Assembly (NCBI RefSeq): GCF_000204055.1 | Contig: NW_006768819.1 | Span: 228,120 to 292,119, forward strand | Reading direction: 5' to 3' | DNA length: 64,000 bases | Origin: Melampsora larici-populina 98AG31 | Taxonomy: Eukaryota > Basidiomycota > Pucciniomycetes > Pucciniales > Melampsoraceae | Part shown: positions 11,601-22,851 of the stretch, piece after piece | How the letters are laid out: each line of letters starts with the position of its first letter | Position numbering within the stretch: position 1 is the first letter of the stretch | Translations under genes and position numbers: made by a program | The notes under the pieces: model-generated | Databases searched by the model: none | The model's input: only the letters and a program-made list of their open reading frames with translations | Told to the model about the DNA's origin: nothing

Positions 11601-13592
11601 ATGCGGTATGTCCTATTTTGTCATTCTTCTATTGACTTGCCCCAATCTGGTCCCCGTTGTCTGACTGAGTTATATTCCAATTGCTTTCATAGTGAAATCA
11701 TCTCTCTCCACGCTGGACAAGCCGGTGTACAAATCGGTAACGCTTGTTGGGAGCTTTACACTCTCGAGCATGGTAAGTCCCTCTTGAGGTGTTTCAAGTA
11801 CACCACCGCGTCTGACCCTTCGGTTTGTTCCAGGCTTGAGTCCAGATGGTCGAATCTTAGACGAGTCGTCTTCTAAACGTGAAGAGGTTAGTTCATTATC
11901 CTTTCATATCCCATTCAAAGATGACTGATCGATACTGTACCACAACTGCAGGGTTTCAGTACTTTTTTCTCTGAGACTGGTAGTGGTAAATACGTACCTA
12001 GAAGTATCTATGTCGATTTGGAGCCCAATGTGATCGATGAGGTTAGTGAGGTATTAAGTCTGTCAATATGACACACATGCTGAAAGGTTCATCAGGTCCG
12101 TACTGGAACCTACAGATCTCTGTTCCACCCAGAGACCATGGTCACTGGTAAAGAGGACGCAGCCAACAATTGTTAGTCAACCCTTTCCCAACAAAATATT
12201 TTCGCTCATGTTCCATGATCTGCACCGGCTCACCTGACTAACATTTGTGTGCTATCTCCTTAGATGCTCGTGGACATTACACTGTCGGAAAAGAACAGGT
12301 AAGTTTTACATGTTTTTGAACTTTTGATCAAGTAGGAATTGATACAGAACGGTATTCTAGATTGACGTGGTTATGGACCGAATCCGTAAACTCGCCGACA
12401 ACTGTTCTGGTCTCCAAGGTTTCTTCGTCTTTCACTCCTTCGGTGGTGGTACTGGTTCCGGTTTTGGTGCCTTACTTCTCGAGCGCCTAAGTGGTGACTA
12501 CGGCAAGAAGGCCAAGCTTGAATTTGTGGTATATCCGTCCCCAAAGATGTCTAATTCGGTTGTGGAGCCGTACAACTCCGTATTGACGACTCACACCACC
12601 CTTGAGCATGGTGAGTCTGTGCAACTACCTATGCCACCACGCGTGCCTATCGAAACTGACCCACTTGTGCTATGATTCTATATTCAAATGCGATCACTAG
12701 TCGATTGTAGTTTTATGGGTAGGTCGTCCTTTGCCTTCCCTTTCCACTGGTCGTGGAATGCTTGTTGACGGGATTCAAACTTCTATAGTTGACAACGAAG
12801 CAATTTACGAGATCTGCCGCAAGAACCTCGGAGTTCAATCGCCCGGTTTTACCAACTTGAACCGTTTGATTGCTCAAGTCGTCTCCTCCGTCACGGCGTC
12901 CTTGCGTTTTGATGGTAGTCTCAATGTCGATCTTAACGAGTTCCAAACCAACTTGGTGCCATTCCCTCGTATCCATTTCCCGCTCGCTTCTTACGCCCCG
13001 ATCATCAGTGCCGACAAGGCTTTCCACGAGAGCAACAGTGTAGCCGAGATGACCATGACTTGTTTCGAACCCACCAACCAAATGGTCAAATGCGATCCCC
13101 GCCAAGGCAAATACATGTCCTGTGCACTTCTCTATCGAGGTGACGTCGTTCCGCGTGATGCGAATGCGGCTGTCGCCACGATCAAGACCAAGCGTACCAT
13201 TCAGTTCGTCGACTGGTGTCCAACTGGATTCAAGCTTGGGATCTGTAACGAACCTCCTGCTAATATCCCAGGAGGTGACACTGCCAAGGTCTCGCGCAGT
13301 TTGTGCATGCTTAGTAACACTACCGCTATCGCGGCAGCGTGGAGCAGACTTGACCTCAAGTTCGATCTTCTCTACAGCAAGCGTGCATTTGTGCACTGGT
13401 CAGTTGTTCACTTAGTTCATGATGGGCTCTGTATCTTGCTCATTCTCATGTTTTTGGATATTCAGGTATGTTGGAGAAGGTATGGAGGAGGGTGAATTCT
13501 CCGAGGCTCGTGAGGATCTTGCGGCTTTGGAGAAAGATTACGAAGAGGTTGGATTGGATGGAGCTGACGAGGAGGAGCCCGGGGATTACTGA
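11601..13592 (+). CDS. Alpha-tubulin
   Basis: Ten coding exons: 11601-11605, 11693-11772, 11834-11886, 11952-12041, 12096-12171, 12264-12298, 12361-12610, 12701-12718, 12789-13398 and 13466-13592. They sum to 1344 bases, 447 residues plus stop. The protein starts [17 protein letters not shown] and carries the GTP-binding loop [16 protein letters not shown]. Alpha-type residues include [20 protein letters not shown] and the catalytic-loop [13 protein letters not shown] end with a C-terminal tyrosine; [20 protein letters not shown] precedes it. It pairs with beta-tubulin in microtubules. The 5-nt first exon and an 18-nt exon encoding DCSFM are unusual. The loop that holds Lys40 in animals is shortened. 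At the 12,610/12,701 junction the usual Ser before DCSFM becomes Val. Confidence 0.96.
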
Positions 13593-14837
13593 GCTAACAC
13601 AATGCCGCATCAGTCCCGCGCTTTGTGGTGATAGACCAGTTAGATATCTACATGCTGATAATTTTCGTTTACTTGTCTACAAAAAGTGACGCTCACCACG
13701 TCGATGAGATGCGGTTGATTGCATGACTTTGCGAGACATATCTGTAGTGTCCTGCTTTGCCTGTAATGTCAATGTCACCTCTTAGTTCAATTGGTTTGTC
13801 ATATACGTCTACACAGGTCCACACTCTTGCCTAGAGTAATTTGGAGTTGAGGCCGTATATATCGAGCAAGTGAGCAATGCGGTGTCGTACTAAACTGTTA
13901 TATACTCACAGTCAATTACATACCCTCGGAACTATGATAAACAATGGCACAGGGTAAACAGGCAAGGGAGACAAAATGCTCGCAGCATATGTACTCAAAT
14001 TTGAGACTTTGGCTATGCATTTCGCTGCTTGCATCTTTAATTATGATCATATCAGTCTTTTCTGAGAGTGGCAGCTACAGCATATCATTACATCAGTCGA
14101 GACAATTAGTGGTCACAAGTGTCCCCTTGTCAGAAAAAGCCCTAATGCTCGGGAACTCGAGAGTTTCGGAGCTGGGAGTTGTTGGATGTTGAAGCACTCA
14201 ACGGGAGGAAGCATAATCAAGGTTCTTAAAATTTTATGAGCATTCTCGAGCAGAAGGCTTGATAAACGACAACCCAGTCAAGGCCTTCCGGTAGAGATCT
14301 GCAATGCTGTTGTCACAACAAGGAGAATGTCGTTTAAGTAGCAATGTCGATGAGCTGATGCAGTGCAGGGCATCACGCCGCAGATTGTCAGACTTTAGTC
14401 TGAAGCCCACGATGAAACTCCTCATCCAATATCCAGGAATTTAGAGTAGACAGTCGTTCGTACGGAGGCGAAGCTTCTCTCGACACGTCTCAAGGGCGGT
14501 ACGCTTCCCACTCCATTCGCTTACACCAAATTTGAGGGATGGAATTCTTTCCACGCAGACCTTCTTGACTGCGCTCCTGCTTCCTTCCCAATATTAAACA
14601 GGCATACCCTGGCTCTTCGCTCACTCCACCGCGATTCATTCTTTTCTGACTCAAATTTCCATACTCCTTGGCATTTACCACATTCGTTTGACCGTACATC
14701 AACTCTTGAATTGAGATTCCGACATCTGGCACCCTTTGAAGAACCGCTGTTTAGACAAGCCTTCTTCGACTTACAGCACGTTCACTAAACTTTCACAGCC
14801 CCACTTGCATCGAATCCAATATTTCCGCAAGGAAACC
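13593..14837. other. Intergenic stretch, no supported gene
   Basis: It contains the 3' side of tubulin and the promoter of the secreted-protein gene. An 82-codon plus frame at 13,944-14,192 has a hydrophobic segment but no start context, introns or family resemblance that would support it. No repeats were recognised. Confidence 0.45.
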
Positions 14838-15883
14838 ATGATCTGCTCACGGACAACAAAGACAACCTTGGTGGTCATGCTCGGCTTGGCCACTGGCGCT
14901 TTGTGCCAGGATGGAGGCGATCCTCGAGATGTGAAGCCAGAACGATGTGAAGGGGTCTCTACAATTGAAGCTGTCATCCCCACTATCAAAGATCTCAAGT
15001 TGCGCATTTTCTCCCCTTCACCTGGTATAAGGACCATCATCACTGATGACACTCGCTTTCTGATATTCGAAAACTACAGCGGGCAGGATTTTCATCAGGA
15101 AGTAGGGAAGATGAATTACTCCTTGGCCATGACTGGAAACTTAGTCTTGAATAGTAGCGTGTTTGTCACAGTACCTTGTGATCTTCGGGTCCAACCAGAT
15201 CTGGATAATTGATCGGCATGTAGCTCATGTAGGATTTTTTTTACAGAACTGCATGGCACTGTGGGCCAACGAAGAATGAGGTGGAGTCGAATGGCACAAT
15301 GCGCACATTGACCACCGTATACGGCGCCGGTCAACAGTAAGTCTGGTGATAGATACCTTTCCGACTTCGAAACGATTGCAAGGCAGATCAGCAGATGTTC
15401 TAATGCATTCCACAGAGCTTGCTATAGCGATCCTATACCGGTCGATAATACATGGATCACAGGTTGGAACACGATAGTTTTTTCAGGTGAATTGTATTTC
15501 AGGTCAGTGTCTTCAAGTTCACTCCTTAGCCAATCCAGTTCTTCAACTGCTGAGAACTATGACCCGAATCAAATCCATCAGTGTAATCGTACACGAAAAG
15601 ACCTGCGCCTCGCCTCCAACCCTCATAGACATCAATAGTCCATGCTCATACAATGCAACTACAGAAGGAGGCCTTGTAGGAACTGGAGTTTGCCGGTATG
15701 TCTCCATCATATTCTCCAAACATTACTGGGCAAAAATCAAGACCAATTTGTTGAAAGCCAGAGAGTTGAACACAACTGAACTCTTGCTACTTTTGCAGGT
15801 GGACCATTACAGATAAAGTCCATAACGCTGGTGATCAGCCCGATGGACAAGATGGTGAAGATGGATCAGGTGAAGGAGAGTAA
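14838..15883 (+). CDS. Secreted Cys-containing protein, effector candidate
   Basis: The start is taken at 14838 because a signal peptide (TTLVVMLGLATGALCQ) then sits at the N-terminus; a longer open frame begins at 14,736. Exon 1 runs to 15170, exon 2 is 15233-15336 (containing TAWHCGPTKNEVES), then a short exon from 15416, an exon ending at 15695 (containing CSYNATTEGGLVGTGVC) and 15799-15883, an acidic Gly-rich tail. One very short intron is required near 15,440-15,502. Either 15441-15486 or 15463-15502 keeps phase, giving 251 or 253 residues. Several N-glycosylation sites (NYS, NSS, NAT) and about ten cysteines support secretion. No known family was recognised. A role at the host interface is only inferred from secretion and lineage. 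Confidence 0.62.
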
Positions 15884-16606
15884 GAGTTTAGGTTGCCTGA
15901 TTTGAGATGATCTGAGGATACAAGATTGGTTCTTATGAAGGAGCAATGTTGATGGAGTTTAAACATGATATGTATATATTTTTCCATTCTTGTCTAATCA
16001 AGATTGAAAGTACTTTTCAGGGTTTAACTTGTCAAGTGAGCCAAAAATTTGCAGTGGTAATGAGTCCTCCTACAAAATATATGGTATGTGATATATGTTA
16101 CATCGTAAAATAGCATTTTGCTACAGAACAGGCTTTGTTCATGATCCTGGAGCTGATCCATATGTTTGAAGGCATTCACTTCAGAAAGGAGCTTTTGCCC
16201 ATGCCAATTATGTACGGTCCCTCTTTTTTTTATTGTTTAAGTATTTATGTAGCCGCTAGGCTATCAAACACTTGTAATATGTCCAGCACTGGTAAAACCC
16301 CTCTGGCTGTGTCAGGGGAAAGGGTTGCTGTTGGCTGTTTCATCTAGTTTACATGTGTCATAGGTACAATGGAGAGAAGGTGATGAAGTAGGGGGGGAAG
16401 CAAATAAGATAAAGCTATTGGGAGTCTTGGGGTTGTCTTCAGTTTGGCGGGAGGTGTTGGTCTGTGGCTTTTGCCCAGATCCATCGGTTTGCAAATCTCC
16501 ATGTGGAGTTGCAATAGTTGGCAATCAGTTTGAAGGTGTTGGGGTTGGAAAGGATGCGTTTGTCCATCTTGGCGGTGAATTCTTGGAGTTCTCATTCAAG
16601 CTTGTT
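15884..16606. other. Intergenic stretch, probably including a LINE 3' tail
   Basis: The left part is the 3' flank of the secreted-protein gene. From about 16,380 it is probably the 3' untranslated end of the minus-strand LINE fragment next door. No gene is supported. Confidence 0.4.
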
Positions 16607-17155
16607 TCAGTACCTTTTGTGTGTCTGGCAGACAAACAGAAAGTGATCTACATCCTCTATTCCCTGTTGGCATTCACAGAGTGAGTCAGTTGATTGGCCA
16701 AATCGGCTTAAATATGCGTTAAGTGGTACGTGGCCTGTTCTTAGTTGTGTGATTGTTGCAATTTTGTGTTTGAGTAATCTCAAAAGTCCGTCGAGGTGTT
16801 TCTTCAGTTGGGGTTTGTGTCCTAGTTGTTTTTTCTCTTTGTTGTCGAATAGCTCAGTTTGTTCAGTTTTCCATTCTTTGATGGCTGCAATGAAGGCTGC
16901 TGTGTTGGGCGTGTTAGTGAAGTTTTCTGGGAGGGACTTTTTTGCTAGCGAGTTAGCGAGTTTGTCAGCTGATTTGCTCCCTGGTATACCTTTGTGCCCA
17001 GGGCACCAACATATGGTGATCTTCATTTGAGGGAAACTTTGATGGAGACATTTGAGTATCTTGAAGGTTTTCTGGCGATTGTCTAAAGATGAGATTGAAG
17101 ATGAGTTAGATTGTAAATCTTTTACCACTCCCTGGTTGGCACTCACATGAGCCAG
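16607..17155 (-). pseudogene. Non-LTR retrotransposon fragment, RNase H domain
   Basis: The frame reads SANQGVVKDLQSNSSSISSL, then the hallmark ITICWCPGHKGIPGSKSADK, a segment LRTGHVPLNAYLSRFG, and the Cys/His end CECQQGIEDVDHFLFVC. These are the RNase H domain and the terminal C...C...H...C motif of Tad/I-type LINEs. Only the last 180 or so residues remain. Its upstream part is interrupted by the 580-bp element at 17,156-17,735 and continues, degraded, to about 17,960. Confidence 0.8.
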
Positions 17156-17735
17156 CAAACTTAACTAAGTCCGTCTCTGACCTGTACTGGCCGGCTCAAA
17201 AGAGGGACTTACACCCAATGTCAAAAAGTTGGCATGAAGGTCGTTGGGGCATTTTCCCAAAATCTACTTGCCTTATGAAACTTTTTTTTACATTTTCAAA
17301 TTTCCCTAGCCCCAGAACAAAAATTGTACCTCTTGAAATTCTTTATAACCTGGTACTCTTGGCTTCTTAATAGTGTGACTGGTTGTGTACATATTTATAT
17401 AAGTTTTTCACAGCTTGAAACCAAAAATTGGGTAATCTTGCCTGATCCAAGGCTGAATTTGGAATTTTGGTGCAGACTTGAAACACCAACTTTCCTATCT
17501 ATTTGCAGACCCATTCCACCTATCAGGATTCTGAAAGCGTTGGGTTGTAGCCAAGAGTGAGGCGCGCATTTTTCATTCTTGGCTCAGGAAAGTTTAGAAT
17601 GGTAAAAAAAAGTTTTGTAAGGCAGGTAGATCTGGAAAATGCCCCAACAACCTTCATGCCAACTTTTTGACATTGGGCGTAAGTCCCTTGTTTGAGCTGG
17701 CCAGTACAGGTCAGAAAGGGACTTAGTTAAGTTTG
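17156..17735. mobile_element. Mutator-type non-autonomous element (580 bp)
   Basis: The termini are inverted repeats of about 165 bp starting CAAACTTAACTAAGTCC. A 9-bp direct repeat, ATGAGCCAG, flanks it at 17,147-17,155 and 17,736-17,744. Long inverted repeats with a 9-bp target duplication are the hallmark of MULEs. The interior (about 17,323-17,564) holds no transposase frame. The related repeat at 7,467-7,707 shows the sequence without the insertion. Confidence 0.85.
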
Positions 17736-17745
17736 ATGAGCCAGC

Positions 17746-17960
17746 TTTTTGAAACAGAGGAGTAACAAGTTACAAATTCAAAGTCATATGCCCTGAAAAT
17801 AGTGGTTAAGATAAATGACTCTGTCAAGGTTAACCTTGCAAAGCAGTTATGTAGTGGCCTGGGGGCTTCAGGCTTTCTGCACTGGTAGTATTTGCTTGTG
17901 TCCCACTTTGGTGGCTGAAATATGTATCTGGGTTTGTCAGACAAGTCGGTGAAAGTGATC
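17746..17960 (-). repeat. Dispersed repeat, copy B (split by the MULE)
   Basis: Reverse complement of 7,467-7,707 with scattered substitutions and small indels. Together with the adjoining RNase H fragment it appears to belong to one degraded retroelement into which the 580-bp element jumped. Confidence 0.6.
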
Positions 17961-18194
17961 AAGGGAGGTGTTCTAGAGATGAAAACTTTTTCATCACGTC
18001 CTAGGACTAACACCATGTCCTTGTGGTTGTGGTTGTGGACCTAAACTTATCATTGTGGGCCCAAGAGTGATTTGGGCCACAAATCCTCCTGTTGACTCCC
18101 ATACCCTGGACCCCGGAGAGGTCTTTATCAAGGCACACTATGTACAACATTTTCCTACATAGACTTTAGCCAGTGTAAACCCATATCATTACCT

Positions 18195-18316
18195 GGTCTG
18201 CACTACACTGCGGGTGCGGGGTTGCACTGATCCTGGATCGACCCCCCCTTGGGTTTTGTGCAGTGTCACCGCAACCCTGCATCCGCAGGTTCAGCACTTT
18301 GCATGTAGTGCTGATG
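18195..18316. repeat. Small imperfect inverted-repeat element
   Basis: Left arm GCACTACACTGCGGGTGCG and right arm complementary to GCACTACATGC plus CTGCGGATGCAGGGTTGC enclose a short centre. It is GC-rich against an AT-rich background. It is probably a degraded foldback MITE; no clean target duplication was found. Confidence 0.4.
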
Positions 18317-18360
18317 GTCATGTACCGCCTGCCGACCAATACATTGGTTAATCTCAAATT

Positions 18361-19153
18361 TGGACATTCCTGAACTCAGCATTGATGCCCTTGCAATGGA
18401 GAATAGAAATCACATAATGATGTTGTGATACACAACATCTTGTACATCTGAGTATGTAAAAGCCCTGATTCAAGTATTATCAAATACATCAGGAGCTGTT
18501 TTGTGTCAAGGCCTTCAGGAGATCAAGAGTTAATTGTGTGTGGTAAGAAAGATATGGAAGAAGATATGATGAAGATGGTTTGGGTTATTTGAAGTTTGTT
18601 TTTCCTTTTATGATTGTTTTGGGAATAGGTCTTGTGACCTGAGTTTTTCAATTTTTACGTGTTATTACTGAGATGCTCACATATATACAATAGCCTGTCA
18701 TGTATCTTTTAGTTTCTTTTTACTTACAATCTTCTCAACATCTATTCTGCCCACGTACCCTGTGGCTTTTACGCACAGGTGTGTTTTCTCAGCTTGTTGA
18801 AGCTTTTAGGCTTGTTGCCAGTGCACTCACTTTATCACCTGATTACCCCAGGTGTTTGCCATTTTTTGGCCAAACCTTTTTAGATCTTCACAAATGATTG
18901 ATCAATGACTTTGCATATTAAAATTTCAAAGATCCAACAACAGTTCCAGGGTTGGTTTTTATCAGTATTTTCAACCAAGTCATGTTTCAATCTTCACAAT
19001 TTGGGTCAAAAAATTTGGTTGATCTTAGGTAGAAATCAATTAACATCTTGATTATATACTTTTGATCCTTTGAGGGAGATCATATCTCATTCCTGTGAAT
19101 TGGTCAAGAATTTGAATGCTCTCAATCATTTGCAATTGATGTGTTTGTATAAT
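18361..19153. other. AT-rich stretch without gene
   Basis: No coding frame with recognisable content and no repeat shared with the rest of the window were seen. It leads directly to the left end of the hAT element. Confidence 0.45.
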
Positions 19154-19161
19154 CAACACGG

Positions 19162-19434
19162 TGGAAGTTCCTAATAGGAACAACACTGGAAAGGCACGAT
19201 GGCGAGAGCCAAGAGTATCTATAACCAATCTAGATTGCGGAAAGCTAGGCCTAGCTCATGAAAACATCAGATCAAGAACAACCTGGTACAATGAAAGACC
19301 ACTAACGACAAACAACGAAAAGAATAGATGAGGAAAAGGGAATTTGATAACAGCTAGAGTTCTAATGTACTGAGTCAATGTATACCCCTGTCACACGTGT
19401 GATATGTAATGTAGTAAGTGTGTAACACCTTACA
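19162..19434 (-). repeat. Gypsy 3' LTR
   Basis: 273 bp, bounded by TG and CA in element orientation. It contains a 15-bp palindrome GTTCCTAATAGGAAC near one end and TCACACGTGTGA internally. The polypurine tract lies immediately inside it. Confidence 0.93.
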
Positions 19435-19760
19435 CCCTCCCCACCTAAAAAGAAAAATCCCCCCTTAAATCAAACAACAAACAGATAATCAAAGAAAAAA
19501 AAAAATTTTTTGAAAAGAAACACAAAAGAAAATACGAGAAAAGAAAAAAAAAGGAAGAAGAGAAGAAAAAACGGAAACTCCATGTCGTCGGGACTCGCCG
19601 TATATGTCGCATTGAACCTGAAATAACAAGCCGAACCAAAGTTGTGCTCACAGCGTGGCCGAGGTTTTGCTTATATACATATGGTAGAATCCCACTGGGC
19701 GGTGCATACGAAGGAGAAAAACGTACTTCTGTGCCAAGGAGTACTAACCCCTCCTTTCCC

Positions 19761-22700
19761 TCAAACATCCTCGTCCAGCTCATCAGAGCAATATCGTCGC
19801 AACTTGGATTGATGAAAGGTATCATATGTCTTGTCGCCCTTGTCTAACCGCACTCTCACATCTCGTCCTTCATTCAAAACCTCTAACACCTCATAAGGTC
19901 CTTCGTACCGCGCTCTCAACTTCGCCACTGGGCCTTTCACCAATTGTTGTCTATCCTTTGCGTCAATTAACACCCAATCTCCCACTTCCAATGTCATATC
20001 AGCCCCTCGTCGCGCATTATAAGCAACAGCTTGATTGACTCGAGCACCCCACAACTTATCTCGCCATGTTGCCCACTCTCCCTGTCTACACTCAATCCAC
20101 TTCTTAACATCATCACACATTCCTACTGGCGACCCTTCTATCGGAAATAAGGCAGGCGAGTATCCAAGCACAAATTTCATCGGTGACACCCCGGTGGCAG
20201 TGTAACCGCGGAGTTTATGGCGTACTCAACGGTCGGCAATGCCTGCAGCCACTTCCCATGCTTGCCATTCACCGCGTGACGTAATATTTGTCCCACAGTG
20301 TTATTGGTGCGTTCGGCGCGGCCGTCAGCTTGCGGATGATAAGCGGTTGTTAGCTGCACCCTGACTCCTAGAAGACATTGCAGTTCTTGCCAAAACCTAG
20401 AGGTCCATATCTTGTCGCGATCCCCTATCATAGACGTCGGGGCACCAAAGATGGTCAGCCAGCTGCCGTAAAGTCTTCGTGCTGTTCGTTCCGCCGTATC
20501 AGTCGAGCACGTGGGGATCAATCTAGTGAATCCAGTCAGTCTGCATGTGCAAGTAAGGAGCATATCATATTGTTGCACTTTCGGAAACGGTCCAACGAAG
20601 TCTAAAGCGATATCTGACATCGGTCGTTTGGGAACGTCAGTGCTTTGGAGACGTCCCGGCAGCCGTGTTGTGCGAGCCTTGTTGCGCTGACAGCTGTCAC
20701 ACCGCTTAACAAAATTGTCCACATCTTGGGCAAGACGAGGCCAGTAAAATTCCTCACGCAGCCGCTCCGCCGTCTTCAATGACCCCAAGTGTCCGACTGC
20801 TTCATGGGCCAAGTGGATGAGTTCCAATTGCAGTCCCTCTGTCGACGGTATAACAAGACGGTTGTCCATGAACATCATACCATCTTTCCAGAGACAGTTC
20901 TGTCGTAAAGGTAGCACCGTGCTCAGTCGCTTACAGAATGCATCATTTTCATAACCCTCTTTGATTCGTTGACGTAATCCAGGCGAAAGATGAGATTGAA
21001 CGTGCACCGTAGCAACGTCTTCAATGCGTGATAGGGCATCCGCAACGCTGTTATCCAGACCCTTAATATATTTGAAGTTGAGATCAAACTGAGAGAGAGT
21101 TTCCAACCATCGCGCCTGCCTCCTACTTAAATTCCTTTGAGTTAGCAAATGGGTCAACGAATGGTGATCGGTCATCACATTAACTTTCATCCCCAACAGA
21201 AGCATCTTCCATTTGTTCAACGCGTTTATAACTGCGAGCAACTCTTGTTCATGCACCGGATAATTGCGTTCCGCTGGTGTCATTTGCCTGCTCTCATATG
21301 CAATTGGTGATGACGTCTCCCAATCAGCCCCTTGAAACAACGCAGCACCTAAGGCATGCCCACTCGCATCGCTGAAGAGCCACACCGGATCATTAGAATC
21401 AAAATCCATGTTCTTCAAGGCTGGTAGCGTGGTAATAATTCTTTTGATGTTATCAAACACAGCCTGTTCTTTTTCTTTCCAAGTGAATGTACCACTCGCC
21501 TTCTTACTACTTGTTAGAGGTGTCAAATGTCCTGCATACTGAGCCAACCCGTCAATAAATTTTTTCATCCATTGTACGGTGCCCAGAAACTCTTTTAATT
21601 GCTTTGCTGACTTCGGCGTCTTCCATGCTGCGACTTTCTCAACCTTGGCTTCATCAGGGTAAATCCCTTCAGCACTGATTTCGTGCCCTAAAAACTTCAT
21701 GCGTCGACGAAATAACTTAGTCTTCTTTATAGAACAAAACAGCTTAGCAGCTTTCAATCTCTCCATTACCAACTTAAGATGCTCCTCATGCTCCTCTACT
21801 GTCTGTGAAAACACCACTATGTCATCAATGTATACCACACAAATCTTATTGACTAAATCTCCCAAAGCTTCCTCACATCTCCTCTGATGGGTTGCAGACG
21901 CGTTGGTCAATCCCATTGGCATTACCACCCACTCATATAGCCCCCACGGAGTCTTCACCGCTGTCAAGGGTATATCCTCCTCTCGCATTAGGGTTTGAAA
22001 AAAAGCGTTGACCTGGTCCAGAATGGAATATACTTTCCCAGTCCCAACAATCCTAATACATTCATCCACATTTGGCAGTGGAGAGCGGTCCTTTACAGTG
22101 AATTTGTTTAAACGTCAATAATCACACACCCATCGAGGCAAAGCCTTAGGATCAGCTTTTGGGATTATCAAACATGGCGAGGCATATGGACTATCTGATC
22201 GTCTCAACCTTCCCGCGGCTACATGTGAATCAATCAACTGTTTCCACGCATCCATATACTTTGGCGGGTTCCCATATGGTTTTTCATTGATGATAACATT
22301 TCGATCCGTCAGCACAATTTTGTGTCTTATCTTTGAACTCGGATGTTGTAATTCAGGTGGGAAAAACTCCACATCATCCAACAAATCCACACTAGGTAGA
22401 TCGTCGGGAAAAAGGCACTCAAAACTTTTTAACATTTGCATTTCACGAACCGATAACTCCGCAGCCTCGTTAATAGAATCTAGATTATCAAACACCGCAT
22501 TCACAAGATCTTCCCTAGCTTGTGTTAAAAACTTTTTTTCTTTCATCTCTTTTTCTGTTCCCCGTCTCTTCTCTTTCTCTGCTGCATCAAACCACACCTT
22601 CCCCTTCTTCGTCTGAACCACACATCTTCTTGAAAGTGACACATCCAATTCATACTTCTTTAGAAACGGTGTCCCAGAATGACATCGTATAGTTCGTCAT

Positions 22701-22851
22701 GGAGATTACTGAGCTTAAAAAACGTCGCACCAAAGACCGAATCCGAGCTTTTGACGGTGGCTATAGCAAACTCAGTCAGATGTATATCTGCACTGTTGGT
22801 ATCGATTGCCAAACGTACAGTAGTGGGTTTCAACAATTTACGCCGCACCAC
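19761..22851 (-). pseudogene. Gypsy pol: protease end, reverse transcriptase, RNase H, integrase
   Basis: Reading from 22,851: the end of protease (ELYDVILG), a frame change near 22,670, and the RT start to PRWVCDY, where an in-frame TGA (22,117-22,115) stands where Arg is usual. Then comes RT with the YIDD box (CVVYIDDIVVFSQ), RNase H (FSDASGHALGAAL, VADALSRI), the integrase HHCC finger (HLAHEAVGHLG ... CDSCQRNK) and a DDE core (ALDFVGP, GDRDKIW, HPQADGRAERTN). A frame change near 20,197 precedes the C-terminal part (MKFVLGYSPALFP to 19,761). No chromodomain is evident. As it stands no full polyprotein can be made. Confidence 0.9.

Noticed and set aside
12713..13396. 227-codon minus frame over alpha-tubulin exon 9
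   Set aside because: Antisense to a highly constrained, codon-biased gene; such mirror frames are common and this one matches no family.
13944..14192. Small plus frame with a hydrophobic stretch, possible secreted peptide
   Set aside because: The hydrophobic segment begins too far from the start for a signal peptide and no introns or Cys pattern support it.
19445..19825. Minus frame at the end of the Gypsy element as an extra gene
   Set aside because: It overlaps the true integrase C-terminus in another frame and ends in low-complexity Phe/Ser sequence just before the 3' LTR.
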